NCBI RefSeq assembly: GCF_003258365.1
Contig: NZ_QHKM01000005.1
Span: 306,492-370,491 of the forward strand
Length of the DNA: 64,000 nt
Direction: 5' to 3'
DNA from: Hymenobacter edaphi
GTDB lineage: Bacteria > Bacteroidota > Bacteroidia > Cytophagales > Hymenobacteraceae
Below, in pieces: positions 7,995-15,900 of the stretch. The position numbers and the translations under genes are program-made. How positions within the stretch are numbered: position 1 is the first letter of the stretch; every line of letters begins with the position of its first letter. A model generated the notes under the pieces. The model saw nothing but the letters and a program-made list of their open reading frames with translations, ran no database searches and was not told the DNA's origin.

Positions 7995-8447
7995 ATGTCT
8001 ACCGATACCGCCCCAGCCAGTATTCTGCTCGTCGAAGACGACCAGATGGACATCATGAACGTGCAGCGCGAATTGCGCAAGCACAGCATCACCGTTCCGC
8101 TCTACGTAGCCCGCAACGGCCGCGAGGCCCTGGCCCTGCTCCGCGGCGAGGGCGACCGGGACCAGATTCCCAAGCCCAGCGTGGTGATGCTCGACATCAA
8201 CATGCCGCGCATGAACGGCCTGGAGCTGCTCGAAGTGCTGCGCTCCGACCCCGAGTTCGTGGGCCTGAACGTGTTTATCATGACCACCTCCGACCTCGAA
8301 TCGGACCGCCTCAAGGCCCGCGACCTGGCCGTGAGCGGCTACATCATCAAGCCCCTGAACTTCGACAAGTTCGGCGAAGGCGGCTCCACCGTCGACGGCT
8401 TCAGCCTCTTCCTGGATTTGCTGCGCCTGAAGGAAGCGCAGCGGTGA
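7995..8447 (+). CDS. Single-domain response regulator (Rcp1-like receiver)
   Basis: 150 residues from the ATG at 7995, a receiver domain with no output domain. The acidic pocket is VEDD (residues 13-16), the phosphoacceptor is Asp67 in VVMLDINMP, Thr97 lies in MTTSD and Lys119 in IIKP. Such receivers partner phytochrome-like kinases and pass phosphate onward or bind other proteins. It is probably the cognate partner of the kinase just upstream. The stop codon lies inside the 8-bp repeat block at 8443-8482, and rnhB converges from the other side. Confidence 0.95.
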   Translation: MSTDTAPASILLVEDDQMDIMNVQRELRKHSITVPLYVARNGREALALLRGEGDRDQIPKPSVVMLDINMPRMNGLELLEVLRSDPEFVGLNVFIMTTSDLESDRLKARDLAVSGYIIKPLNFDKFGEGGSTVDGFSLFLDLLRLKEAQR

Positions 8448-8608
8448 ACTAGTGAGATGGTGAAATAGTGAGTTAACGTTCACGCGGCACCTTCCCATCC
8501 CCAGTATCTATGCGCAGACGGCCCCGGCAACACGTGTTGCCGGGGCCGTCTGCGCATTCAGGGTGTCCGAACATCAAACTCACCATTTCACTATTTCACC
8601 ATCTCACC
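8443..8608. repeat. Facing 8-bp repeat blocks enclosing a palindrome at a convergent junction
   Basis: The left block 8443-8482 reads GGTGAACT, AGTGAGAT, GGTGAAAT, AGTGAGTT, AACGTTCA. The right block 8569-8608 is its inverted counterpart. They share the perfect 20-mer GTGAGATGGTGAAATAGTGA in inverted orientation. The left block holds the response regulator stop and the right one ends 3 bp before the rnhB stop. The palindrome 8511-8556 lies between them. Confidence 0.9.
8511..8556. terminator. 46-bp perfect palindrome between convergent genes
   Basis: Two 23-bp arms (8511-8533 and 8534-8556) are perfectly complementary with no spacer; the centre is CAACACGTGTTG. It sits midway between the stops of the response regulator and rnhB. 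There is no T-run on either side, but the position suggests a bidirectional terminator or RNA 3' end stabiliser. Confidence 0.65.
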
Positions 8609-8611
8609 GTC

Positions 8612-9187
8612 CTACAGCAGCCGGAAGCCCATGCGGTGGTGGGGCGTGGGGCCGTGCTGGCGGATGGCGGCGCGGTGTTGGCCGGTGGGGTAGCCGGCGT
8701 TCTGCTGCCAGCCGTACTGCGGAAACTCGGCTGCCAGGTCGCGCATCCGCTCGTCGCGGAAGGTTTTGGCCAGCACCGAGGCGGCGGCAATGTTCTGGTA
8801 CTTCCCGTCGCCCTTGATGATGCAGCTGTGCTCGATGCCGGGATAGGCCCGGAACCGGTTGCCGTCGACGGCCAGGTGCGTGGGCGGCAGGCCGAGCTGG
8901 GCCACGGCGCGGTGCATGGCCAGGTAGCTGGCCTGGGCGATGTTGATGCTGGCAATTTCATCGGGCGAGGCTTCGGCCACGGCCCAGGTCAGGGCTTCGC
9001 GGCAGATGACGTCGCGCAGCTGCTCGCGGCGCTTGGCGCTGAGCAGCTTGGAATCGGTGAGTCCGGGGGCCTGAAAATCGGGCGGCAGCACCACGGCGGC
9101 GGCGAAGACGGGCCCGGCCAGGCAGCCGCGGCCGGCTTCATCGAGGCCGGCCTCGTGGGGCTGGGCGGTAAAGGAAACGGGAAGCAT
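8612..9187 (-). CDS. rnhB: Ribonuclease HII
   Basis: 191 residues from the ATG at 9187; an upstream extension to 9307 would cross a terminator hairpin. RNase HII cleaves RNA in RNA-DNA hybrids and removes single ribonucleotides from DNA. The GLDEAGRGCLAGPVFAAAVVL segment at the N-terminus carries the first two acidic metal ligands (Asp16, Glu17); the third is in VDGN and the fourth near YPTGQH. HRMGFRLL is the usual C-terminus. The -7 box 9196-9203 is only 8 bp from the start codon, so the mRNA may be nearly leaderless. Confidence 0.96.
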   Translation of the reverse strand: MLPVSFTAQPHEAGLDEAGRGCLAGPVFAAAVVLPPDFQAPGLTDSKLLSAKRREQLRDVICREALTWAVAEASPDEIASINIAQASYLAMHRAVAQLGLPPTHLAVDGNRFRAYPGIEHSCIIKGDGKYQNIAAASVLAKTFRDERMRDLAAEFPQYGWQQNAGYPTGQHRAAIRQHGPTPHHRMGFRLL

Positions 9188-9195
9188 AATGGCCG

Positions 9196-9203
9196 CAAAA
9201 GTA
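9196..9203 (-). promoter_or_regulatory. rnhB: -7 box TACTTTTG for rnhB
   Basis: An exact TAnnTTTG match on the minus strand. Only 8 bases lie between the box and the rnhB ATG, leaving almost no room for a 5' leader or ribosome binding site. Confidence 0.55.
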
Positions 9204-9248
9204 ACCCGCCGGCGGGCTTCGGTGGGCGCCACCCCGCCCCTCGCGGGC

Positions 9249-9294
9249 AAAAAGAACCGCCCGCCGGGGTGTCTGACGTCCCGGCGGGCGGTTC
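9249..9294 (-). terminator. Rho-independent terminator of the small acidic protein gene
   Basis: Arms 9254-9268 and 9280-9294 are perfectly complementary (15 bp) with an 11-nt loop. On the minus strand the stem is followed by TTTTT (9253-9249). It lies 50 bp after the small ORF 9344-9595 and upstream of rnhB. Confidence 0.85.
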
Positions 9295-9343
9295 CGCAAA
9301 TAGGCATGAAAGGAGGTGCCTAGTGTTGGTTTGGTGGTGGCTC

Positions 9344-9595
9344 TTAGTGTTTGCCTGCCGTGCTGCCAATGATGTTATCGGCAGATTCGCCGCGGCGCAG
9401 GCCCTGGCTGTCCCGGGGGCCTTCGTCCAGTTCGGCGTCTTCGTCGGTGCTGATGTATTCGTTGGTCAGCGGCCCAAGGCCGCCGGTTTGCTGCTCTAGT
9501 TCCGATTCGGCCTGGGCGTGCTTCAGGTTGAAGAGCGGGTCGCCGCTGGTGCCGTTGGTGTTTTGGTTGGCGGAGTTTTTTTGCGAATTGGCCAT
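9344..9595 (-). CDS. Small acidic hydrophilic protein, unknown function
   Basis: 83 residues, ATG at 9595, with its own terminator 50 bp downstream, which supports it as a real gene. The sequence is rich in Asn, Gln, Ser, Asp and Glu (MANSQKNSANQNTNGTSGD, then STDEDAELDEG) and lacks hydrophobic core or cysteines, so it is probably disordered. No family recognised. It is transcribed away from the Nudix gene that starts at 9856. Confidence 0.65.
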   Translation of the reverse strand: MANSQKNSANQNTNGTSGDPLFNLKHAQAESELEQQTGGLGPLTNEYISTDEDAELDEGPRDSQGLRRGESADNIIGSTAGKH

Positions 9596-9818
9596 AAGAG
9601 TGCGGATGACTGGCCGGAATGTCAGCGGCCAGCTTACTTGGAAGTTACGGCTTTCACTGATATCAAGTTAACTCTATGTTAAGCCGGCGGCCGTTTTTTT
9701 TCGCGCCGCGGTGGGCGGGCCGCACTGGGCCCTGCCGCGGGCGGCGGGCCCAGCCTCCCGGCGCCCGGCGGCCCGAAAAACCGAAGCACCCCGGGGCGGC
9801 GCAGCAGCCAAACGCCCG

Positions 9819-9826
9819 TAGCTTTG
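9819..9826 (+). promoter_or_regulatory. -7 box TAGCTTTG for the Nudix gene
   Basis: An exact TAnnTTTG match 29 bp before the ATG at 9856. No convincing -33 element. Confidence 0.5.
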
Positions 9827-9855
9827 CCTCCCGACGACTTTATATCCCGCCCCAC

Positions 9856-10419
9856 ATGTATCCGGCTCCCGACGAAACCCACAACCCCTGGCAGGTGCTC
9901 AGCACGGAAGTGAAGTACCAGAACCCCTGGATCAGCGTGCGCGAAGATCAGGTTATCAACCCGCGCGGTGGCCGCGGCATCTACGGGGTGGTCACGATGA
10001 AAAACAAGGCCCTGGGCATCGTGCCCATCGACGCGGCGGGCAACACCTGGCTGGTGGGCCAGTACCGCTACCCGCTCAACGAATACTGCTGGGAAATTCC
10101 GATGGGCGGCGGGCCGGTGGAGCTGGACATCCTGGAATCGGCCCAGCGGGAGCTGCGCGAGGAAACCGGCCTGACGGCCCGGCGCTGGACCAACATTGCC
10201 CGCCTGCACCCCTCCAACTCCGTCACCGACGAAGAGGGCTTCGTGTTCCTGGCCGAAGACCTGGAGCAGGGCGAGATGGAGCACGAGGAAACCGAGGAGC
10301 TGCACCTCTGGAAGCTGCCCTTCCGCGAGGCCATCCAGATGGTGATGGACAACCGCATCACGGACGCCATCAGCGTGGCCGGCCTGCTGAAAGCGGCCCT
10401 GGTGCTGGGTAATCGGTGA
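9856..10419 (+). CDS. Nudix hydrolase, ADP-ribose pyrophosphatase-like
   Basis: 187 residues from the ATG at 9856; the upstream frame from 9676 is unconserved and crosses the promoter box. The Nudix motif is present at about residues 91-110 as GGGPVELD followed by AQRELREETGL; the Glu normally seven residues before REL is offset by one. Preceding LGIVPIDAAGNTWLVGQYRYPLNEYCWEIPMGG is typical of ADP-ribose or NDP-sugar pyrophosphatases, which yield AMP and a phosphosugar. The stop codon lies in a 7-bp repeat block shared with the plsC upstream region. Confidence 0.9.
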   Translation: MYPAPDETHNPWQVLSTEVKYQNPWISVREDQVINPRGGRGIYGVVTMKNKALGIVPIDAAGNTWLVGQYRYPLNEYCWEIPMGGGPVELDILESAQRELREETGLTARRWTNIARLHPSNSVTDEEGFVFLAEDLEQGEMEHEETEELHLWKLPFREAIQMVMDNRITDAISVAGLLKAALVLGNR

Positions 10420-10523
10420 CACGTAACAGGTGATAGGTAACGAGCAACGCGTCTTCCAACCTGTCAACTGTTACGTGTCACGTGTTACTCCTCACCTATC
10501 ACGTGTCACTCCTCACCTGTTAC
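10416..10523. repeat. Facing 7-bp repeat blocks between the Nudix gene and plsC
   Basis: The left block 10416-10443 reads GTGACAC, GTAACAG, GTGATAG, GTAACGA. The right block 10461-10523 has nine units such as CTGTCAA, CTGTTAC, GTGTCAC, GTGTTAC, TCCTCAC. GTGACACGTAACAG in the left block recurs inverted in the right. The Nudix stop lies in the left block, and the last right unit runs into the plsC -7 box. Confidence 0.85.
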
Positions 10524-10528
10524 CTTTG
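10521..10528 (+). promoter_or_regulatory. -7 box TACCTTTG for plsC
   Basis: An exact TAnnTTTG match that overlaps the end of the 7-bp repeat array and ends only 5 bp before the plsC ATG (10534), which would make the transcript leaderless or nearly so. Confidence 0.5.
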
Positions 10529-10533
10529 TAGGT

Positions 10534-11346
10534 ATGCGTCGGCTGCTGCGTTTTATTGGTCACCGCCTGTACACTACTTGGGCGACGTTCTGGTTCGTCT
10601 TCCCCTTCGTGGTGACGTACCCCCTGCAGGTGCTGCTGTCCCGCCAGCCGCGCTGGCACCGCTACCTGCACGGGCTCAACCGCTGGTGGTCCATGCTCTT
10701 CATTCGCATGTGGGGCGTGCCCGTGTCGGTGGAAATCCGCGGGCGCGTGCCGGCCGGGCAGCCCGTGCTGTACGTGCCCAACCACAGCTCCTACATCGAC
10801 ATTCCGCTGCTGTTCAAGGCCATTCCGGGTCACCTGAACATCATGGGCAAAAGCTCCCTGGCCAAAACGCCGCTCTGGGGGCCGATTTTCGGGCGCGTCT
10901 ACATCACCGTCGACCGCGCCAGCGCCGTGAGCCGGGGCCGCTCCCTGGTGCAGGCCCGGCAGACGCTCGAAGCGGGCCGCTCGCTGATCATCTTTCCCGA
11001 GGGCGCCATTGCCCCCAAGCCGTCCGAGGAGCTGCTGCCCTTCAAGGACGGGCCGTTTCAGCTGGCCATTGCCACGGGCGTGCCGCTGGTGCCCGTCACC
11101 ATGCCCTACAACCACCGCTTCATGCCCGACGTGAAGGGCCTGCGCGTGCGCTTTTCCAAGCTGCGCATCGTGATTCACGAGCCCATTCCGACCACCGGCC
11201 TAACCCTGGCCGACATTCCGGCACTAAAGGAGCGCGTGGCGCGTATTATTGCCAGTGAATTCGACCCGGCGGCGGCCGGCATTCCGCCCGCCAGCACCCT
11301 GCGCGCCCAGCCCCGGCCCGCGGCGCAACCGGCCGCCAAAGCCTGA
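10534..11346 (+). CDS. plsC: 1-acyl-sn-glycerol-3-phosphate acyltransferase
   Basis: 270 residues. PlsC-type enzymes acylate lysophosphatidic acid to phosphatidic acid at the inner membrane. The catalytic HX4D motif is NHSSYID (His84, Asp89), and the second motif region FPEGA is at about 154-158. A hydrophobic N-terminal segment (10-30) would anchor the protein. The Ala/Pro-rich last 25 residues are unconserved tail. gatC follows 45 bp downstream on the same strand; the link is probably only transcriptional. Confidence 0.92.
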   Translation: MRRLLRFIGHRLYTTWATFWFVFPFVVTYPLQVLLSRQPRWHRYLHGLNRWWSMLFIRMWGVPVSVEIRGRVPAGQPVLYVPNHSSYIDIPLLFKAIPGHLNIMGKSSLAKTPLWGPIFGRVYITVDRASAVSRGRSLVQARQTLEAGRSLIIFPEGAIAPKPSEELLPFKDGPFQLAIATGVPLVPVTMPYNHRFMPDVKGLRVRFSKLRIVIHEPIPTTGLTLADIPALKERVARIIASEFDPAAAGIPPASTLRAQPRPAAQPAAKA

Positions 11347-11391
11347 CCCGGCCGCTTTTTTTCTCTTGCGAACCTAACCTCCTGCCCCTCC

Positions 11392-11679
11392 GTGAGCACC
11401 GATCTGAATACCCTGCGCCAACTGGCCCACCTCTCCCGCCTCGAATTCAATGAGGGCAACGAGCAGAAAATGCTGGCCGACCTCAACGAAATTCTCAACT
11501 GGGTCGACCAGCTCAACAACCTCGACACCAGCCACGTGGAGCCGCTGGTGCACCTGAGCTACGAGCTGAACGTGATGCGCCCCGACGAGCCGCGCAACAC
11601 CGTAAGCCACGCCGAGGGCCTGAAAAACGCCCCGCGCAAGGACTCCGATTACTTCCGCGTACCTAAAGTTCTGGAATAG
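11392..11679 (+). CDS. gatC: Asp/Glu-tRNA amidotransferase subunit C
   Basis: 95 residues with a GTG start at 11392. GatC stabilises the GatA-GatB complex that converts Glu-tRNA(Gln) or Asp-tRNA(Asn) to the amides. The typical opening LRQLAHLSRLEFNE, the middle LNEILNWVDQLNNLDTSHVEPL and the C-terminal RPDEPRNTVSHAEGLKNAP are all present. gatA and gatB are not in the window. The next gene starts 3 bp after the stop, so translational coupling is likely. Confidence 0.95.
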   Translation: MSTDLNTLRQLAHLSRLEFNEGNEQKMLADLNEILNWVDQLNNLDTSHVEPLVHLSYELNVMRPDEPRNTVSHAEGLKNAPRKDSDYFRVPKVLE

Positions 11680-11682
11680 CGC

Positions 11683-14400
11683 GTGCAGGCTCCTTCCCCG
11701 GCCGGCCCCACGGCCGGCCGCTTTCTTCTCCGGGCCCTCGGTGCCCTGCTGGTGCTGGCCCTGGGCCTGACGGTCTTCGCCTATTTCACCGGCAACGACC
11801 ACACCCTGCCCGTCGGCACGGTGGCCCAGCTGGCCCCGGTGCCCGTGACGGTGGCCCGGCTGCCCGCCGGCGCCGATAGCCTCGCCCTGCAGGCCAACGG
11901 CTACGCCATCACCCAGACCTACGATGTGGCCGGCCCCCTGCTCTGGCCCGACGCCGCGGCGGCCTGGTGTGTTGTATTGGCGCTGAGCCTAGTGGTATGG
12001 CTGGCGGTGGTCAGCCAGCAGGCGCGGCCGGCCTTCGTGGCTGGCACCGTGCCCGTCATCTTCCTGCTGATGTCGCTGAACCTCGATGCACTGGGCGTGT
12101 TCGGGGAGCAGCACCAGTATTTCCTGATGCTGACACTGGCCGCGCTGCTAGTGCCGGCTTTCCTACTGCACGCCTTTTTTGAGGGCGTAAGCCTGGGCTG
12201 GCGCCTGCTGCTGTTTGCGGCCCTGCTCGGCGGGCTGGCGTCCCTGCTGCTGCTCCAAGCCCCGCAGCCCGCCGCGTACGTGGTGCTGCACCTGGCTGCC
12301 AACGGCACCCTGGCCGGTTCCCTGGCCGTGCTGCTGCTCAGCATCTGGGTGGGCGTCGAGCTGATTTACGGCCTGCTCTGGCTGAACACCCAGGGCGCCA
12401 GTCCGCGCGGCCGCTTCGGCCTGCTGCCCTTTGTGCTGTCGAGCGGGCTGCTGCTGGGCATGCTGGGGCTGTACTACTGGAATGGCGGGCAGCTGGCCGT
12501 GCTACCGGGCCTCAAGCTGGAGCCCTACTTTGTGCTGCTGCTGGCGGCCGTAGTGGGTTGGTGGAGCCTGCCGCGGCGCCGTCCTACCTACCACAGCTGG
12601 CTGCCCCTGCCGGCCGCCGCGCCGCTGTATCTGGTCCTGACGCTGCTGGCCACGGCCGCCGTGGGCTACGCCGCCGCCACGGCCAACGAGCCGCTGCTGC
12701 AGGCCGGCCGCGAAGCCGTCAACCTGGTTCTGCTGGCCCTGAGCACGGCCTTTTTCCTCTACGTGCTGCTGAATTTCGGCCCGCTGATTCGCCAGAAGCT
12801 GCAGGTGCACCGCGTGGCCTTCGACCCGCGCCGCGTGCCCTTTTTCGTGGTGTACCTGCTGGCCACGGGCATCGTGGTGGCGGTGCTCATGCGCAACGAC
12901 TTCGACCTGCTCACCCGCGCCCGCAGCGGGGAGTTTATTCAGCTCGGCGACCTGACGCGCTACCAAGCGGAGCAGCAGCCCGATAACTTCTACCTGGCCG
13001 CCCTGGCCGAGCGCTATTACGCCGAAGCCGACCAGCTCGACCCGCGCAACGCCCGCGCCGCCCTCGGCCGCGCTGCCCTCTACCAGGCCCGCGACCAGCG
13101 CCAGAACGAAATCAACATTCTGCGCACCACGCTGCTGCGCGAGTCCAACGAGAAGGTGTTTCTGCGCCTCGGGGCCCGCTTCGATCAGCCCTCCGACTTC
13201 TTCGACCGCCAGCAGATTCTGCGGCAGGCCCTACGCGAGCTGCCCGCCCGCCCGCGGCTCAACGCCGAAATGGCCCAGCTCTACACCCGCTCGGCCCTCA
13301 CCGACTCGGTGCAGTACTACCTGCGCCGCAGCCTCGCCGCCGACGCCGACAACCCCGTGGCCCGCACCAACTGGCTGGCCTTCCTGCTGAAAAACGGCCA
13401 ACTCAAGGCCGCCAGCGAGTCGGCAGCCGAAGCGGCGCAGCCCACCTGGCCCGCCTGGCAAAACAACGCCGCGCTGCTCCAGCTGCTGCAGGGCCGCTTT
13501 CAGCCCGTAGCCGCCACCCGCCCCGCCGTCGACTCCACCCTGACCGTGGCGCAGTTTGCCCAGCTCTACCACGCGGGCCTGGCCCAGGCCGCCCGCCGCG
13601 ACACTGCCCTGCTGCCGCTGGTGACGCAGTTGCAGCGGGTGCCCAGCAACGAGAATTTCCACGACCAGCTGGCCTTCCTGCGCGGCCTGCTGCAGCTGCG
13701 GGCCGCCCGCCCCGCCGCCGGCTTCGACCAGCTTGAAGCCCTGGCCACCGGCACTTCCGAGGGCTACTATCAGCAGGTGCTCGGCACGTATTTGCTGGAG
13801 CGAGGCCTCTATGGGGCCGCGGCTACCCGCCTTTCGCGGGCCGAGCAGGCCGGCAACGCCGACGCCGCCCTGCCCGCCGCTTATGCGTGGTACTGGGCCG
13901 GCCGCCCCGATTCGGCCCGGCAGCTGGCTACCCGCGCCGCCAGGGTCCACCCCCGGGCCGCGCCAGGCCTGCAGCGCCTGCTCAGCGGCGCGGTGCCCGC
14001 CCCGGCAACCCAGGCCCGCCCGCTGGCCCGGGAATACGCTGCCGCCGCCCAGCTGGCCCAAAAGGACTCCAAAGCCGCCGCCGCGCGGTACCAGCGCCTG
14101 GCCCAGGTCGACCCCTTCGATGAGGCCGGCACGCTGCAGGCCGCCGCGTTTTTCACCCAGAACCAGGACCCGCTTACCGCCTACGAACTGACCCGCCGGG
14201 CCCTGTCCTACAATCCAGAATCGGTGCGCCTGCTGAAAAGCTTCGTTCTGGCCGCGGCCGACGCGGGTTTGGACGAATACGCGGCCGATGCACAGTATAA
14301 GCTTTCCATGTTGCTTTCATCTCCGGAATATTCTATATTTCGTAGCCAATACGAAAAACGGCGCGTCATCCACCAGGCCGCCGCAGCACCCTGGAACTAA
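11683..14400 (+). CDS. Large membrane protein with C-terminal TPR-like repeats, unknown function
   Basis: 905 residues with a GTG start 3 bp after gatC. The first 410 or so residues hold about ten hydrophobic segments: one at 17-36, then a cluster from about 95, ending near VVAVLMRNDFDL. The rest is soluble and alpha-helical, rich in Ala, Leu and Arg, with TPR-like spacing (YYAEADQLDPRNARAALGRAALYQARDQ and similar). No catalytic motif seen. It ends 12 bp before an ABC ATPase on the same strand, so it could be part of an export or envelope machine, but it does not look like an FtsX/MacB permease. Confidence 0.75.
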   Translation: MQAPSPAGPTAGRFLLRALGALLVLALGLTVFAYFTGNDHTLPVGTVAQLAPVPVTVARLPAGADSLALQANGYAITQTYDVAGPLLWPDAAAAWCVVLALSLVVWLAVVSQQARPAFVAGTVPVIFLLMSLNLDALGVFGEQHQYFLMLTLAALLVPAFLLHAFFEGVSLGWRLLLFAALLGGLASLLLLQAPQPAAYVVLHLAANGTLAGSLAVLLLSIWVGVELIYGLLWLNTQGASPRGRFGLLPFVLSSGLLLGMLGLYYWNGGQLAVLPGLKLEPYFVLLLAAVVGWWSLPRRRPTYHSWLPLPAAAPLYLVLTLLATAAVGYAAATANEPLLQAGREAVNLVLLALSTAFFLYVLLNFGPLIRQKLQVHRVAFDPRRVPFFVVYLLATGIVVAVLMRNDFDLLTRARSGEFIQLGDLTRYQAEQQPDNFYLAALAERYYAEADQLDPRNARAALGRAALYQARDQRQNEINILRTTLLRESNEKVFLRLGARFDQPSDFFDRQQILRQALRELPARPRLNAEMAQLYTRSALTDSVQYYLRRSLAADADNPVARTNWLAFLLKNGQLKAASESAAEAAQPTWPAWQNNAALLQLLQGRFQPVAATRPAVDSTLTVAQFAQLYHAGLAQAARRDTALLPLVTQLQRVPSNENFHDQLAFLRGLLQLRAARPAAGFDQLEALATGTSEGYYQQVLGTYLLERGLYGAAATRLSRAEQAGNADAALPAAYAWYWAGRPDSARQLATRAARVHPRAAPGLQRLLSGAVPAPATQARPLAREYAAAAQLAQKDSKAAAARYQRLAQVDPFDEAGTLQAAAFFTQNQDPLTAYELTRRALSYNPESVRLLKSFVLAAADAGLDEYAADAQYKLSMLLSSPEYSIFRSQYEKRRVIHQAAAAPWN

Positions 14401-14412
14401 CCCCAACCCATC

Positions 14413-15135
14413 ATGCTGCCGCCTGTAATCCAAACCTCCAATATTTCCAAGGTGTACCGGATGGGCACCGAGGAAATCCACGCCCTGCGCTCCGTCACCA
14501 TCAGCATCAAGCGGGGCGAGTACGTGGCCTTCATGGGCCCCTCGGGCTCCGGCAAATCCACGCTGATGAACATCGTCGGCTGCCTCGACACGCCTACCAC
14601 CGGCTCGTACGTGCTGAACGGCAAGGATGTGAGCCGCATGACCGACAATCAGCTCGCCGACGTGCGCAACCGCGAAATCGGCTTCGTCTTCCAGACGTTT
14701 AACCTGCTGCCGCGCGCCACGGCCCTCGACAACGTGGCCCTGCCGCTCATCTACGCCGGCTACTCCAAGTCGGAGCGCGAGGAGCGGGCCATGGAATCCT
14801 TGCGCTCGGTGGGCCTGCACGACCGCGCCAAGCACAAGCCCAACGAGCTGTCGGGCGGGCAGCGCCAGCGCGTGGCCATTGCCCGGGCCCTCGTCAACAA
14901 TCCCAGCGTGCTGCTGGCCGACGAACCCACCGGCGCCCTCGACTCCAAGACCAGCTACGAAATCATGGAGCTATTTGAGGCCCTGTACGCCCGCGGCAAC
15001 ACCATCATCATGGTGACCCACGAGGAAGACATTGCCCGCTACGCCCACCGCATCGTGCGCCTGCGCGACGGCGAAATCGAAACCGACCAGCCCAATCACG
15101 ACGTGCGCGCCCACCACGCCGTGGTGCATTCGTAA
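14413..15135 (+). CDS. ABC transporter ATP-binding protein, LolD/MacB type
   Basis: 240 residues, one complete ABC ATPase. Walker A is GPSGSGKST (42-50), the Q-loop is VFQTFNLLP, the signature [15 protein letters not shown] and Walker [13 protein letters not shown], with the H-loop in MVTHEEDI. The sequence follows the LolD/MacB/FtsE subfamily that powers lipoprotein release or efflux together with FtsX-like permeases. No such permease is adjacent; the preceding gene is the membrane/TPR protein. The C-terminus is His-rich ([13 protein letters not shown]). Confidence 0.93.
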   Translation: MLPPVIQTSNISKVYRMGTEEIHALRSVTISIKRGEYVAFMGPSGSGKSTLMNIVGCLDTPTTGSYVLNGKDVSRMTDNQLADVRNREIGFVFQTFNLLPRATALDNVALPLIYAGYSKSEREERAMESLRSVGLHDRAKHKPNELSGGQRQRVAIARALVNNPSVLLADEPTGALDSKTSYEIMELFEALYARGNTIIMVTHEEDIARYAHRIVRLRDGEIETDQPNHDVRAHHAVVHS

Positions 15136-15282
15136 GCCCCGACGACTATATAGCAGCTCGCTGGCTGTCAAGAACCTGCCCTGGTTAATAGCCGGGGCAT
15201 TTCTTTTCCCGTAACTTTCGGTAAAACGGCTTTCTTACGAACGGCCGTTTGCCTTTTCATTTACCTGCTTCTGCCCGTTCCC

Positions 15283-15837
15283 GTGAAGATTTATACCCGC
15301 ACCGGCGACCAAGGCCTTACCTCGCTGATCGGGGGCACGCGCGTGCCCAAATCCAGCCTGCGCATCGAAGCCTACGGCACCGTCGATGAGCTGAACTCCT
15401 GGGTGGGGCTGGTGCGCGACCAGGACGTGAACCTACCCCACCGCGCCCTGCTCAAGCACGTGCAGGACCGCCTGTTCACCATCGGCGCCACCCTGGCTTC
15501 CGACCCCGAACGCTCCCGCATGCAGCTGCCCGACCTGCTCGCCGCCGACGTGCTGGAGCTGGAGCAGGAAATGGACCGCCTCAACGAGGTGCTGCCCGAG
15601 CTGCGCCACTTTATCCTGCCCGGCGGCCACCCGGCCGTGTCGCACGCGCACGTGGCCCGCTGCGTGTGCCGCCGCGCCGAGCGCCTCGCCATTGCCCTGC
15701 GCGAAGACTCCTTCGTACCCGATCTGGTGGTGCAGTATTTGAACCGGCTTTCCGATTATCTGTTTGTACTGGCACGCTGGATGGCCCAGGCCCTCGGCGC
15801 CGAAGAAGTAACCTGGCAGCCGCGCCAAAAAGCGTAG
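15283..15837 (+). CDS. Cob(I)alamin adenosyltransferase, PduO type
   Basis: 184 residues with a GTG start at 15283. The enzyme transfers the adenosyl group of ATP to cob(I)alamin, making coenzyme B12. Hallmarks are KIYTRTGDQGLTSLIGG at the N-terminus (ATP-binding segment), the SLRIEAYGTVDELNSWVGL helix, HFILPGGHP, and the C-terminal ARCVCRRAERLAIAL and YLNRLSDYLFVLARW. A B12-dependent methylmalonyl-CoA mutase is encoded at 58.3-62.4 kb, a plausible consumer. A weak -7 box, TAACTTTC, is at 15212-15219. No B12 riboswitch was recognised upstream. Confidence 0.95.
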   Translation: MKIYTRTGDQGLTSLIGGTRVPKSSLRIEAYGTVDELNSWVGLVRDQDVNLPHRALLKHVQDRLFTIGATLASDPERSRMQLPDLLAADVLELEQEMDRLNEVLPELRHFILPGGHPAVSHAHVARCVCRRAERLAIALREDSFVPDLVVQYLNRLSDYLFVLARWMAQALGAEEVTWQPRQKA

Positions 15838-15900
15838 CTTCCCCTCCGTTCGTACCCGACCCTTTTTTTCTGCATTCCCCCTCTTTCCCTCTCCACTTTC

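Noticed and set aside
15136..15282. Cobalamin riboswitch upstream of the PduO-type gene
   Set aside because: Only 147 bp and no recognisable B12-box (GCCACTG-like) word was seen; likewise none before mutA.
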